A program made the position numbers and the translations under genes. Shown piece by piece: positions 24,930 through 36,850 of a stretch of DNA of 64,000 nucleotides. The number at the start of each line of letters is the position of its first letter. Within the stretch, counting starts at the first letter, position 1. This DNA is from Otatea glauca. Its lineage: Eukaryota > Streptophyta > Magnoliopsida > Poales > Poaceae. Under the pieces are notes generated by a model, which ran no database searches, had not been told where the DNA came from, and worked only from the letters and a program-made list of their open reading frames with translations. The stretch lies in the NCBI GenBank assembly GCA_036346275.1, contig CM070713.1, positions 57,345,567 through 57,409,566 of the forward strand, written 5' to 3'.

Positions 24930-25992
24930 TTTTTACATGTTGGCGGTTTGGTATTGGCTATGGCTTTGACCCTTGTTTGGTGACTTGATTCCTCTTTCAT
25001 GTACCATAAAGCCCAAAATCATCCTGCCGACACGCATAACGCACACTTGTAAGGATTCATCTTCAAACCATGCGCTCTTATGTTTTTGAACACCCTCTCC
25101 AAATCGGCGGATGTTGGAGATTTTTGCAGATTTTACCACTACATCATCTATATAAATCTCAACAAGTGGCGATTAAATCGTGGAAGATAAGATTCATTGC
25201 CCACGATATGTTGCACCGCGTTTTTCAAGCCGAAAGCCATTACAGTCCACTCGAATAAACCTATTGCACCGGGACATCTGAAGGCTGTCTTGAGTATATC
25301 GGCTTCTGTCATGAGTATCTGATTATACCCGGCATTACCGTCCAAAAAGCTTATGATCTTATTTCCTGATGCAACATCGATAAGCATATCGGCTATTGGC
25401 ATAGGGTATTCGTCTTTTGGCGTCGCCTTGTTCAGATCTCTAAAATCGACACATACTCGAAGTTTTCCATTTTTCTTCATTACTGGAACGATGTTGGAAA
25501 CCCATTCAGCGTATCGGCAAGGCCTGATAAACTTTGCTTCCAATAATCGTTCTATCTCTTCTTTTATGACTTGGTACAAGGCTGGATTAAAACGCTCGAT
25601 ATCTTGTTTGAGCGGTCGATAGCCCGATTTAATAGGTAGCCGATGTTCCACCAGCTGACGGCTTAATCCAGGCATCTCGTGATACTCCCAAGCGAAACAA
25701 TCTTTATAATTCCTAAGTATTTTTATTAATTTTTCCTTGTACTTTACATCTAAATTTGTCTTGACAAAAGTTGGTCTTTTCTATCACCCTCACCTATATC
25801 GACTTCTTCAAGCAAGTCGGTGGGCGTGAATCCTTGACCTAACTTTTCGATTTCTTCATAGTCTTCTATGACTTCGTAGCTATCCGTTGTTTGCCGATAG
25901 CTTTGCATTTTGTCTTGTAGCACCTCAATGCTTTTCTTGTCCCCATCGGCGCAATACTTCATTTGCCCGATCAAAAGTGCCGAGCTTGACAT
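24930..25992 (-). pseudogene. Reverse transcriptase of gypsy copy 2
   Basis: The open block 25148-25675 runs from MPGLSRQLVEHRLPIKSGYR through CVDFRDLNKATPKDEYPMP to FLDGNAGYNQI. A frameshift near 25150 separates it from the catalytic region and the downstream thumb (24933-25139). The upstream frame 25750-25992 carries the protease-RT linker. Confidence 0.88.
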
Positions 25993-26480
25993 CGATCGGC
26001 ATTAGTCCGTATTTGCTCACGCATATGAAGTCGCAATCGTCCATTGCCTTGCCCGATATGCGACCCGACTTCTTCGTGTTGCCAATTTGCATCGGAGCTA
26101 GCCATGGCGATGTGTGCCGATGTATCGGTGTGACGATTTCAACTTCTTCTCCGTTCCATTGAACTAGTGCTTGGTGCATGGTCGATGGGATACGACAATT
26201 TGCATGAATCCAATCTCGACCGAGCAAAGACACCTGTAGTTTCCTTGGCGTCAATTACAAAGAACGCCGCCGGCAAAGTCTTACTACCGACGCTTAGCTC
26301 GTGACCATGACACCTTTGCTTCGTAGGGTCGCTTTGTGAAGTCATTCGTAACCATGTTAGTTTTAATTAAGTCTTCATCGGACTTACCCGACTTTTACAT
26401 GTCGTGTAAGGCATTAGATTCACCGTGGCGCCTCCATCTACCAAAGATTCTTGATATCGACTTGCCATTTATATACCCTT
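25993..26480 (-). pseudogene. Aspartic protease of gypsy copy 2
   Basis: The reverse strand around 26422-26451 encodes VDGGATV, the retropepsin active site. It is followed by homologues of the copy 1 protease blocks in frames 26139-26345 and 25925-26254. Single-base gaps break the frame. Confidence 0.8.
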
Positions 26481-29436
26481 TTAGGTACAATGGTTTGAGA
26501 TGCCGATGATCGCCTTTGGGTTTCTCAAAGATGGCGTTACGTACCGGAGCATAATCGAGCAACGGCCTCATTGGCGATTCTCTTCGACTTTGAACTCAAA
26601 GGCAAGGTGAACACCATGTTGATGTCCATGGGAGGTGTATCGTCCCTAATCATGGGAGAATCCAGTCATCACCGATTCAAATCTTCTTCGACTGTTCTTT
26701 TCTTCTCCATTCTCTCTTGACGCATTTGATTGGACGGCTTATTAAATACCTCATCTCTCTCTTTCTCAAAGATCGGCTTCACGAATTTCTTGTGTCCTTA
26801 ACCTCTGAAGCCGTCGTCGTGTGATTTGCTTAGGCCCGATGGGCACCACTGGTTTAGGTTCCACCGGTTTTCGTACTTTACCGACCAAGTCTTCTTGATT
26901 AGAACTAGTCTTGTGCGTCTTGGCTTGGCTTTGTTCTTGATCCGGTTGAGATAATCTCTCACGGACCGCCTTCGTGACTTCGGTCTTGTTCTCTCGATCG
27001 GCGAATAGTCTATCTCTAGCCGATCGCATCGCCAATCGTCTCGAGGATAATGTTCCATCGGCGATTATACGGTGATGGCAACGCTTCTCTCCTTTCCCAA
27101 AATTGCCAAAAGGACACCTCCTGTGGGCCCTCTCCACGTTCTCAGACGATACAAATTATCCGACCGACGGGTGTGGTACCATGGTCGGCTATTCATCCTC
27201 TCGTATTTCTCCATTAATTGTGAGAACGTTGGACCTGGCTTTTTCGCTGGCTGCCTTAATGGAACCTTTTACGCTTTGTACCATTTGCCTATCCGGGATT
27301 CCCTTAGGTTTAATGGTCCTTGAATTTTTCCTTCTCGATCGGCTTCTATTTGTAAGGAGCCGATGGTAATCTTCAGTGTCTGGCCGCCGTCAGAGCTTGA
27401 TTGCATATCGACTTGTCGATCCTTCTTCTGCTCATCTTGCATCGGCTCTTTTCCTTTAACCGAGCATTGTACCATATTAATAGGAAATGGGTCAACGTCC
27501 ACCTGCATGGTCGGCTCATCGGCAAACTTCAACCGACCATCTTCAATGGCAGACTGGATCTGTTGACGGAAGATATTGCAGTCATTAGTGTTATGTGAAT
27601 AAGAATGATGCCACTTGCAATACCTGCGTTTTTTGATCTCGTCGGTCGATGGTATTACATGTCCCTCCGGCAATCGTATTATTTTTTCTTGCAGAAGCAA
27701 ATCAAACATGCGATCGCACTTGGAAACATCAAAAGAGTATTTGACCTCCGACTTATTCCTAGTCGGCTTCAACCAAAAATGACTAAGGATTTTTAGCCCC
27801 TTTTATCCATTCGGCTATGTTTATTTCTCGCTTCCTCATCTTCCGACGAATCACTAGGACAATACTCAACCATATTAACCTTGGCCTTATCCTTCTCTTT
27901 ATTATTGCTATTCTTGTTTTAAATCTGTCTTTAAATACTTTGTTATCAAGAAATCGACTTTCTTGAGCCGATACACGATGCAACAAATGGCTAAGGTCGG
28001 TGAATTCTTGTCCTCCAAATTTCTCCCTAAGAGGGGAATCAAACCTTGAAACGCTAAATCGGCGAGTTGATTGTCGTAATGTAACACCAAACACCGATTC
28101 CTAATTTCTCTAAACCTCTTGATGTATTCCGTCACCGATTCCCCAAATTTTTGACGTCAACTCAGATCCAAATTCTAAGCTCCGCATCGCCTCAAAAGAA
28201 ATATTCATGGAATCGGCTTTCCAAATCGCTCCACGATGGACCGAATTCGGAGGCAAACAGTAAACCAAGTAAATGCTGCCCGGATAAAGATAACGGAAAC
28301 AATCTAATTTTCAAACCGTCGACGGGTCGCTTCACCGCATTGCGCGATAAAACGCGTCCAACATGTTCTAAGGTGGTAATCGAATCATCCCGCAGAATTT
28401 GGCAAAATCCGGACTCAAATTATGAGGGTAAGGCATGCGATCTATGTAATCGAGTACGGCTTTCTATAGCCGATAACTTTCCTTTTGGTTGTATACCGAA
28501 TTGATCCTCAAAACAATGAGATTTGATCGGCCCAATTAGCATTATCGGCCACTGGTATGGCAGGCCCTTGATAATGTCTGTCATAATCTGCATCCTGCCC
28601 CCCGAGTGCAAGCTCGGGTTGCCAATTATGCCGTGCCGTCGGCATCCGATTATATTGATCGTACCGATTATGCCTAATTTGAGGTTCCGGCACCGGGATA
28701 AACGGTTCTGAGTATGTTACTACCCCGTGGCCCTAGGTTTCTAAGCGTGATAGGTTCTTGGGGATGTCTCTCAGAGTTAACCGGCTGTGAAGCTGATTGG
28801 GGAAAAGCGTAAAACGGAGCCGACGGTGGAAGGTTGATGGATGAATCCAACTTTGCGGCGTCGGTATAAGCGTGATAATGGCTCACCCCACTTGACCGGG
28901 ATCCTAGGCAATATGACCATGGGTTGTGTGGGCATCATTGTAGGAGGTGAGGTCATAGCCGATGGTTTAGGATCGGCCATCGTGCTTTGCGTGTTCTCGC
29001 GATACGTAAAAATCGGATAATTTGGCGTAACTTCCAATGGGTCTAGCGTACTTCTTGACGAGGCCAACTCTCGAGCTATAGTTTTGACGCTATTCACTAT
29101 CATCGCTTAAGGGTTGTTACTAGAGCCGATGATTGGTTTATCAAGGCGTGGTGTATGATTGATTAATCATAGCCGATAATTCGGCTTGAGCGGTAGATAT
29201 CGGCTTACTTGTTACGTATGCCCGCATCACCTGTATGCTGACCGTCGGTAGGGCGGATTTTGAGTAACGCCACGCCTTGTTTTCTCGATAGCAACTTAGC
29301 ATCATCTCTTCAAGAGCGACTTTTGAGCTTCAATTTCTTGGCGTTGTTCTGCGGACAAATCGTCCATTGTTGGGACGATTATAGCTTCGAGTTGAGATCC
29401 GATGGCGGAATCGACTTCGATGAAGACATTACGCGC
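26481..29436 (-). pseudogene. gag and linker of gypsy copy 2
   Basis: The start region near 29436 encodes SKSIPPSDLN, as in copy 1. The zinc-knuckle-like block CKWHHSYSHNTNDCNIF lies in the frame 27269-27772, and the basic linker in 26766-27137. Several one-base shifts and stops break the frame. Confidence 0.8.
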
Positions 29437-29458
29437 CCCACCGGGCGTGCCAAAAGTG

Positions 29459-30104
29459 TGTTGGCGTCAAAAACTTGATACAGAGTTTCGATAAAGAAGA
29501 CACGGAGACGAACACTGTTCAGAGCGTGCGGTCGATTTGACTCGAATCGACAAGGTAAAAACAATAAAATTTACTTCAAGCCGATCGTCAAGATCAATCG
29601 GCTTAAACTCAATCACCTTGAAGCCGATCAAGATCAAAGTAACGGATAAGTCCGATTAGCCGATTAAGGCTAATCAGATGATAAAGGCAGATCAATTCTG
29701 AAGAAGGCGATGCGCAACAAAATCAGAACAAATCGAACCTGGGGTGTAATTGACGAAGATCAACAATCGGCGATGCGCAACTTTATTGATCGAAATCGAT
29801 TACAAAGGCTAAATTACACAAGCTACTCCTAGTCGATGTAAAAATATATGAAAAGTAAAGTCGGTTGTTTGTATGTGTCCTCCCGCACTTGCTTCGCTCT
29901 TCTTTTATACCCTTCGGCCGATCGTATCCTACTCCAACACGCTTTAAGATCCGTATCCGTATCGGCCTTATCTCGAGAGGTTGTTTCCTTTAAAATCTCG
30001 CAATTCACCAAACGTTTCGGATTCTTTCCAAACATCCGTTAGCTTCCATATCTTTAATTCTATTTGCCTGATTTTAATTATCTTGCCGAATTTTGGTGCA
30101 AACA
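29459..30104 (-). repeat. 5' LTR of gypsy copy 2
   Basis: 646 bp, TATA box on the reverse strand at 29902-29909. Its U3 end (30104) lies 380 bp before the bHLH start codon, so LTR enhancers or silencing marks could reach that gene. Confidence 0.95.
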
Positions 30105-30109
30105 GGTAG

Positions 30110-30484
30110 CAAAACCGACAGGTAACACGTGTCGCTTAGCAGTGGTCATAGGAAAGAAAAAAAAAAAGCTGGATTTTTAATTTTGTTTAGAAAAAAAATC
30201 AAAGATGAAAAAAAAAATCGCGGGGGACCACATAGGCCAAGCTTCCTCTAGCTATCACGACCACCCCGGTCGGTCCCCACGACGCCACACGCTCCGAGAG
30301 CCAATCACGGGCTCTTCCAGTCTTTCCAGACTCCCCTTTCGTTTAAAGCCCACCACTCCCTCCCACTTTCACCACCACCACCCCCGTAGGCCATAATTTT
30401 ACGCGAAAACACACGCGCAGCTCGGCGTCTCGCCCTTCGTTCGTCTCGGAGACGAGCTGCGCCGGGAAGGGGTCTTGTAAGTTC
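30110..30484 (+). promoter_or_regulatory. Remaining promoter and 5' UTR of the bHLH gene
   Basis: 375 bp between the retrotransposon and the ATG. A GC-rich leader with ccaccacc runs leads to the start codon. A weak TATA-like tttaaag lies near 30341. Anything further upstream has been displaced by 11.5 kb of inserted DNA. Confidence 0.55.
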
Positions 30485-33400
30485 ATGAGGAGGTTCTTGC
30501 CGGCAGGAGGAGAGGGGGAGCCCTCCTCGTCCTCGTCGTCGGGGCCGCACGGGGAGCGCGCGGGCAGCAAGGCTGCTGCCGGCCTGCCGTATGGAGGAGT
30601 GGACATCTCGCTGGGGCGCGGGCACGACCGCCTCAGTCAGTTTCATAGCTGCGGTGGCGGCGAGGCGGAGATGAAGGACGGAGTGGATATGTTGGCCCGG
30701 CACAGCAGCTCGCCCGCGGGGTTCTTTTCCAACCTCATGGTGGCGGACAACGGTAAGGGCTACCTAGCTGATTAACTAACCACTCCTAATTTCGTGCAGC
30801 TTATTTGCCGAATGTCTTTTTTACTGCAGAATAATTAACTTCTCGCAGTGTATAATTTCGTGTGGCTTAGAAGTTACGTAGTAATTTTCTGTCGCGAATC
30901 TTGTTTCTGTCACGGAAAAGAACATAAAATGGGTGTGTAATGGCGATATTTTTCGCGCTTTCTTCCGCGGAATAAAGCCGCACAGTTTTTCCCTGGAGCG
31001 CCGGCCGCGAAGGAAATCTAGTGCAGCTCCACCTCCACTAGCTGATCACTTGTTGCAACGTGCACCTTGTGCGTGAAGCGGACCGCTCAACTTTACCACC
31101 CCCCTTGCCGGTTTTGGTTAAAGTAGGTGTGCATGCATATGCGGCTTTTTACTGCATGAGTTGGCTAAAAGAGCATGAATCTTGGGCATTTTCAACTCGC
31201 CCTAATTACTTCTTTTGAACAAACAGGACGTCTTTTCGTGCCTCATACGGTGGCCCGAGCTCTAGCATGAAAAATCTATATAAAATATGTTTTAAAAAAA
31301 ATCAGTAAAATTATAAATGGTCTAAAATGGTGTAGCCCGGCTTGAGGCTTGGACCTAGGCTAGCTCCGCCCCTGAGTGTTGCTACCTAACGCTATACCAT
31401 TGGGAGTGATACCAACGGAACAGTAAAGTTTCATACAATTTTATTAAGTCTCAAGAGAATATTTGAAAAGTTTGTGTTTCTATGGGTTTCACGTGTTTCT
31501 AGAAGATTCTAAGCCAAAGCTTCAATAAGTTTCAAACTTTGTAACTCAAGTTTCAACAGGTTTCAACCAAAAGTTTCAATAAAGGTTCAGCAAGTTTCAA
31601 ACAAAAGTTTTAAAAAGTTTCAATTGACTTCTAATAAGTTTTTGGTGAGCTCACCTGGCTATGATAATCTAACACATCACTGAGGCCCGTCCGATATTTT
31701 CTATTGTCGATGCACCTTCTTCTCTAGCTCCGGTCCCAATTACCACTACCACAATTGAGTCGAACGACGTTGCCCACCACTGAATCTGTGCTCGAGCTCC
31801 ACGCCGAGCCTCTATCTCTCTCTCTCTTCCTTTGTTCAGGCCTGAACTCCAAGCCGTGCTGCCGTTGGATCCGTGTGTTCGAAGCTGGGCGGTCACCAGA
31901 TACGGAGCTAGAGGTGAAGCACCGTGTCATCGCCTGTGCCAAATCTGGGGCCAGAGGTAAAGGAGGAGGTGGAGGGACCCGTCGTGCTCCCGGGAAGCCG
32001 TGGTCGGATCTCATGTGTGTTTCAGTAAAATTCCCTACCCTCTCTCTCTCATCACTATTTTATTCTCCACGAGCCCTTCACTATGTTATCTCTCTCTCAC
32101 ACCTGATCGAGCAATAGACGAAGGGCATGACTTCCGATGGCACGACGTTGGTGACCGACATGGTGACAACGATGGAGATTCCTTCTGCCATTCCTCTTCT
32201 CCAAATCTTGTGGCCCTCCCTCCTCTTCTTCAAGGTGAGCAGGTGACTGTCAAGAGCGCCATAGGGGAGCCTCCATTGTTCGAATCCGCTCCTCATTGCC
32301 ACCGGTGGCTAGATCTAGCTGTCCGAGTGAGCTAGGGGGGGGGAGAGAAGGAACTTGAGCCTGACATGTCATTGAGACAGCGAGTAGCATTTCATGAAGT
32401 GCTAATAAATGGAGTGGTACATCCCAAATTTTTCCTAATTTTTTTTGTCCCCACTTGCCCCCTATGTTGATTTGCTGTTCATGGGTAACTTCTTCGATTT
32501 GATTCAATCTTTGCAGTTGCAAAGTCATTATATATATGCATAGTCTACCCTTCATTAGAACACTTGATATGGACATAATAATTTGAATATCTAGTGGAGG
32601 GGCAAGAGTTGAGGCTCTTTTGATAATGTTTTCTTTCTTTAGTGTAGGATAAGAAAACCATCCATTTGCTGAATTTGTTCAGAATCATGCATATAATTAG
32701 TAGGTATCACCAACCCTCCTTTTTGGCCTACGACGTGGATTTGACGTAGACCACGATTATTTTATTTAATAAGATCTTTATGCCAACCAGCTGGTCTAGA
32801 ACTCAAGATCTTTGACTCTGCTACAATAGTTGAGTTTCATGCACCAAACAAATAACACAAAAGGTTAAGTTGTTGAGAAAAAGTTGATATTACACTCATA
32901 CTTCAACAATTCCATACAAATATTACCGATCTATACTTAAATAGTATATTGGGAAAACTTTTGTGAAGCCCATATTAATTCGCTTCAATGGTAACTGCAA
33001 TGTTAGATGCTTAAAATTTCCTCGCAGAAAAATGTGTGCTTAAATTTAGACATGGTAAAACGTTACCTTTTTTGTTTCATGATTCTTCAAATGCTACATT
33101 CAGAATTTGTTATTTGTTGTAAGAGAAGCTTTTTTTTTTGAAAGCCCATATTGACAAACTTTTAAGGCCATTGTATATGCATCTAAGTGCAGATAGCAAT
33201 TGCTCTCAGAAAGAAAAGGTTGAAGGGAACAAAATATTAATTTGCCCAAACCAACGCATAAAGGAAAATGGCACGAACAGCCTCAAATCAATCGCTGCCA
33301 AGACTTTAGAAGAGTCAATGCTTTCGCCTGGGGCCCACAGGGCAGTTTGTACACTGTATAGCCACACGGTCTAGATTCTGCTCTAGATAGGCCAATTGTG

Positions 33401-35371
33401 AATTGTGAGGTACTAGTACTATATTAATGGATCTTAGTGCCTCAAACCCTAGCCAAGATGAGATTAACTAATGCCACTTGCCCTAATCAAAGGCGGCATT
33501 GCACGTCCACTTGGCGGTGCGCCCAGAGCTGCCTTCTGTCCAGGTTCAGCTGACGGCTTCACGACGACGTCATGGAGGTATCGCTAAAATAACCTATGTG
33601 AGTAGGGCTTCATTCAATAGCACATCATGTCCAATGGTGAACTGTCATCGGTAGATGGAAAAAGGATACACAAATAAAGCCATAGAGCATATGTCACACC
33701 TATGAGCTAGAGTCAAAAGTGAGTGAGCCTCTCTGCTGCCGTGCCAATTGGGGCTCCTTATATAGAGATACTTGAAAGTCCAAAAAACTGAATTGAATTC
33801 CTTATTTCATGCGCTTATGCTAATCCTAATAGCCCGAGAAGGGGATGGGCGGCCAGTTCTGAGATCACGAGGGGCGAGCAGATAAAGCCGAAAGCTGCCT
33901 AGCCTCGCAAGTGCCAGGATGCCTTAACGGCATGCTCGTCTTGCCGCAAAGCCGTCGTGGTCTCGCCACCGAGGCTTGGGCCTTGAACAGGCGCCGCGTC
34001 CTGCGAGGAAGCTGTCGTGGCCTCCTTACGGCGCTGCGTCCCGCGGCGAAGTTTGTCGTAGTTGCATCAGAAAAGGAATCAAATTATTGGCAAAAGTAGG
34101 AATTGCCAAAGTATTATGTATATTGTTCTTAGAAGTGTCCGAATATAGAAAAGAGAGAGAGAGAGAGAGACAGTTTTGGTACTAATAGCTGAGCAATCCT
34201 TAAACAGTTTTTTTATGCGGCTGCTTGGGATAAACTAAGCAGGCTTTCCAGGCTCAAAAGCAGGAGCAGCTGGAGGCGGCGCCGCCGAAGCCCACCACCA
34301 CCATCCTTCCATGGCCAGCAACAACACCAACAGCAGAAAGATGAAGTCCTCCCAGCTGAGCTTCACGGCCGGGCCGCAAGGCGCCGCCCACCTCTCGCAG
34401 ATCTCCGAGGACGGCGCCGGCATATTCCCGGGCGCCGACCGCGCAGCTGGCCACCCCGGCGAGAACGCCGTGGCGCGCTCCTTCTCGGCCGGCGGTGGAG
34501 GCTTCTCCATCGTCGGGCCGTGGGACGAGTTCAGGGACATCGTTGGCACCCTCGGCGGGTACGAGTTTAGCGGCATGGCGAGCTCGTCGACGCTGGAGAT
34601 GGCGGGCGTGGACAGCTACATGCAGCTGCAGCAAGACCAGGTGCCGTTCAAAGTGCGGGCCAAGCGCGGCTGTGCGACGCACCCCAGGAGCATCGCCGAG
34701 AGAGTATGCACATGTCTACACACACAAACACACACGCTCACAGATCACTCATCCCCACGTCGTTAAATTCTGCATTCGAACGTACTCGATCGTACCTGTT
34801 GGTTAGTTTAGATGGCGAAATATTAAGTGAAAATGCGATTCCGGTACGGTGTAAATTCCATTTTAAGCTAACTTCAAAGTTTCACGGAGATTGCTGACAC
34901 GTATATGCATGTTATTCCATGGTGGTGATGGTAGGAACGGAGGACGAGGATCAGCGAGAAGCTCAGGAAGCTGCAAGAGCTAGTGCCCAACATGGACAAG
35001 GTAATAACAAGTCCACAACGCCGATCGCTGTATATATGCACTTATGCCATATTTACCAAGTACTTACTATGTGACTGTACTGTTTGTTTACATGCAACTA
35101 ACTGAAGTGATCTTTTTTGTCTGAATGTAACAGCAAACAAACACCTCGGACATGTTGGACCTCGCAGTTGAGCACATCAAGGGCCTCCAGAGCCAGCTGC
35201 AGGTATACATCCATATGTTACACTAGCCTGATCTCAGTAAAAAAGACTTATTTCACACAAAGCATCATTTGATTATTTCTAAAACATTATTGAACTAGTT
35301 AGTTCCCGTCTCTGCAGATTCTGAAGCATGAGCAGGAGAAATGTACCTGCTACAGCAAGCGTTTTGACTGA
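30485..35371 (+). CDS. bHLH transcription factor, FLOWERING BHLH (FBH)-like
   Basis: Five exons: 30485-30752, 34243-34703, 34935-35000, 35134-35202, 35318-35371, all with GT...AG introns and preserved phase, giving 305 codons. The N terminus contains LARHSSSPAGFFSNLMV and, across the first junction, NGFP. The middle has SSQLSFTAGPQ and LSQISEDG. The bHLH domain (about residues 230-288) reads RGCATHPRSIAER, then ERRTRISEKLRKLQELVPNM, then TNTSDMLDLAVEHIKGLQSQ. The tail has EKCTCYSKR. This set is characteristic of the plant FBH / bHLH80-81-122-128-130 subfamily, nuclear proteins that bind E-box DNA; Arabidopsis FBH members activate CONSTANS. The AER glutamate and following arginines needed for E-box contact are present. 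Intron 1 is unusually long (3490 bp). The orthologue is not pinned down, so no symbol is given. Confidence 0.95.
31500..31640. repeat. Degenerate agtttcaa minisatellite
   Basis: Around eight to ten irregular copies of a short unit of the form aagtttcaa, spaced by 8-20 bp, inside bHLH intron 1. Confidence 0.55.
34151..34170. repeat. GA microsatellite
   Basis: A (GA)n run of about ten units, 70 bp before exon 2 of the bHLH gene. Confidence 0.85.
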
Positions 35372-36475
35372 GCAGATAGAACCAAAGAACTGGTCAAAGG
35401 CATCGATTTTTATCAGTATCAAGAATGATACCTTTCCTTGAGAGATGTAAAGGGATGATGCTATCGGTAACAATCCCGATCGATCGAACCAGCCGAAATT
35501 TGTACTTTTTTCGACACAGCATGGAGTGACTAGGCGAAGATGGATGACGCGCGGGCCGCGCATATATCATGCTTGAAGGTGCATGGATCGAAGATCCATG
35601 GTTTCAATTTGCAAATTAAGCTGTGTACGGTATATCCCAATCCCCAATCATGCATGCTCTGCTAGGCGCTAGCTACTGCAAAATGGCAGCCATATAAACT
35701 TTCTGATTCTAACTTGTTCCCAGCTTTCGGCTTATGATCACTAGCTAGTTTAGGCAACTTTTTTTTTTCGAAGATATTCGTTTAGGTACTTCTTACGATG
35801 AGATTTTTTCCCTTCAAAATTTTGATCATCCAAAAATGACTCTGTATGTGCCACTGAATTTGGGGGCAGCTGTCTTGGAACTACTATTTCGATCTCTCAC
35901 TCGATTGTTATAATCAGATGCGGCTTGCATGCTATATATATTTTGCATGGTGACCTGTATGCTCGGAGCAATCGAGCAACCATGGCCGTGCATGCAAGGA
36001 GCACCAAGTTAGCATGGAGCGTCGGCTGCGTCCAAACTGATAAAGCGAGGTGCAGCATCAGCATGAAGCTGAGCCTGCTGCTCAGTGCTCACCCGATTTT
36101 TCTTTTTCTTTTCCCGTCGCGTCGATTCGGTAATGGGAATACTGCCCTCATCAGGTAAACAAGTTATATATCTCTGTCGGATTCGGATTCCCCCCAGCGC
36201 AGAGTAATTTCATTACCTGCCTTGAGTCGGATTCCATTGTATGCTCGGATCGATCGCTTCGTGAATTCCTTCGACGTTGCCTACTCCGATTCAGATTCCG
36301 ATTCCCCTTCAGAACGTACAGAGATGAACTTGTCCGAACGGAGACGGAACTCTCGGGAGCAGCCGTCTGCACGAATAGGGAGGCCATGGTCACGAACTTC
36401 TCCACACCGAAACCCTGCGTACCACGTACCAGCACACGGACGTACGTACACAAACCGCACTACTGCAATTGCAAC
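35372..36475. other. bHLH 3' region and intergenic DNA
   Basis: Contains the presumed 3' UTR of the bHLH gene. No polyadenylation site can be fixed with confidence. ORFs at 35925-36158 and 36222-36590 have no recognisable domain. The last 300 bp lie upstream of the GDSL relic and may be its old promoter. Confidence 0.45.
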
Positions 36476-36601
36476 ATGGCGATGGCTGCGGCCGTTCTCC
36501 GCTTTTTGCTCGTGTTCCTCCTCGCCGTCTGTTGCCTCGGAAGGCCGGTTCCATCCCGTCCACCGTCGTCGGCGGCCCCTAGGATGGTGAACCGTATCAC
36601 G

Positions 36602-36850
36602 TGTTATAATTAATCTTATATGAGTAGGAAATGATTCATTTTCAAGTAGAATTTGTTTTCTAGTAGGTTAGTTAGTAGTACTACTGTATAACTAAAACAC
36701 TGGTTGCTGGTAAGTTATGAAAAAAAATAAGAGAAAGAAAACAACAAAATGTGCTAGTTGTATCGTACCATAAATATTTTTCTTAGAGTGCTATTGTGTT
36801 CTTCTTTCTTTCGTGTGTGTGTGTGTCCAGATCTAGTGCTAAAACCAAAA
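36602..36850 (+). repeat. 5' LTR of the TRIM-like element
   Basis: 249 bp with a gt microsatellite near 36815. It ends aaccaaaa, where the partner ends aaccaaca, so the canonical CA is mutated. Confidence 0.85.

Larger units (their letters stand above)
18648..30104 (-). mobile_element. Ty3/gypsy retrotransposon, Tat-like, copy 2
   Basis: An 11.46-kb element of the same family as copy 1 on the opposite strand. LTRs are 18648-19288 and 29459-30104, and perfect target duplications ggtag lie at 18643-18647 and 30105-30109. Domain blocks are better preserved than in copy 1, including an intact 309-codon RNase H-integrase stretch and a 175-codon RT stretch. Frameshifts remain. The element sits in the upstream region of the bHLH gene, with its 5' LTR nearest the gene and its own transcription pointing away. 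Confidence 0.95.
30753..34242 (+). other. Intron 1 of the bHLH gene
   Basis: 3.5 kb, far longer than the other four introns. It contains a degenerate agtttcaa minisatellite (31500-31640), CT/GA-rich tracts, transposon-like stretches (31230-31380 and 33420-33780) and a short TATA-like segment near 33758. ORFs here (for example 33138-33374) show no recognisable domain. Part of the length is probably old insertions, none with clear ends. Confidence 0.6.

Noticed and set aside
6563..30104. One single 23.5-kb foldback transposon
   Set aside because: Each half has its own LTR pair and its own 5-bp target duplication, so these are two independent insertions.
30305..30703. Minus-strand ORF of 132 codons over the bHLH first exon
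   Set aside because: Shadow of the real exon, extending into the GC-rich leader.
34235..34682. Minus-strand ORFs of 113 and 142 codons
   Set aside because: They are GC-rich shadows of bHLH exon 2, whose frame and splice phases are fully supported on +.
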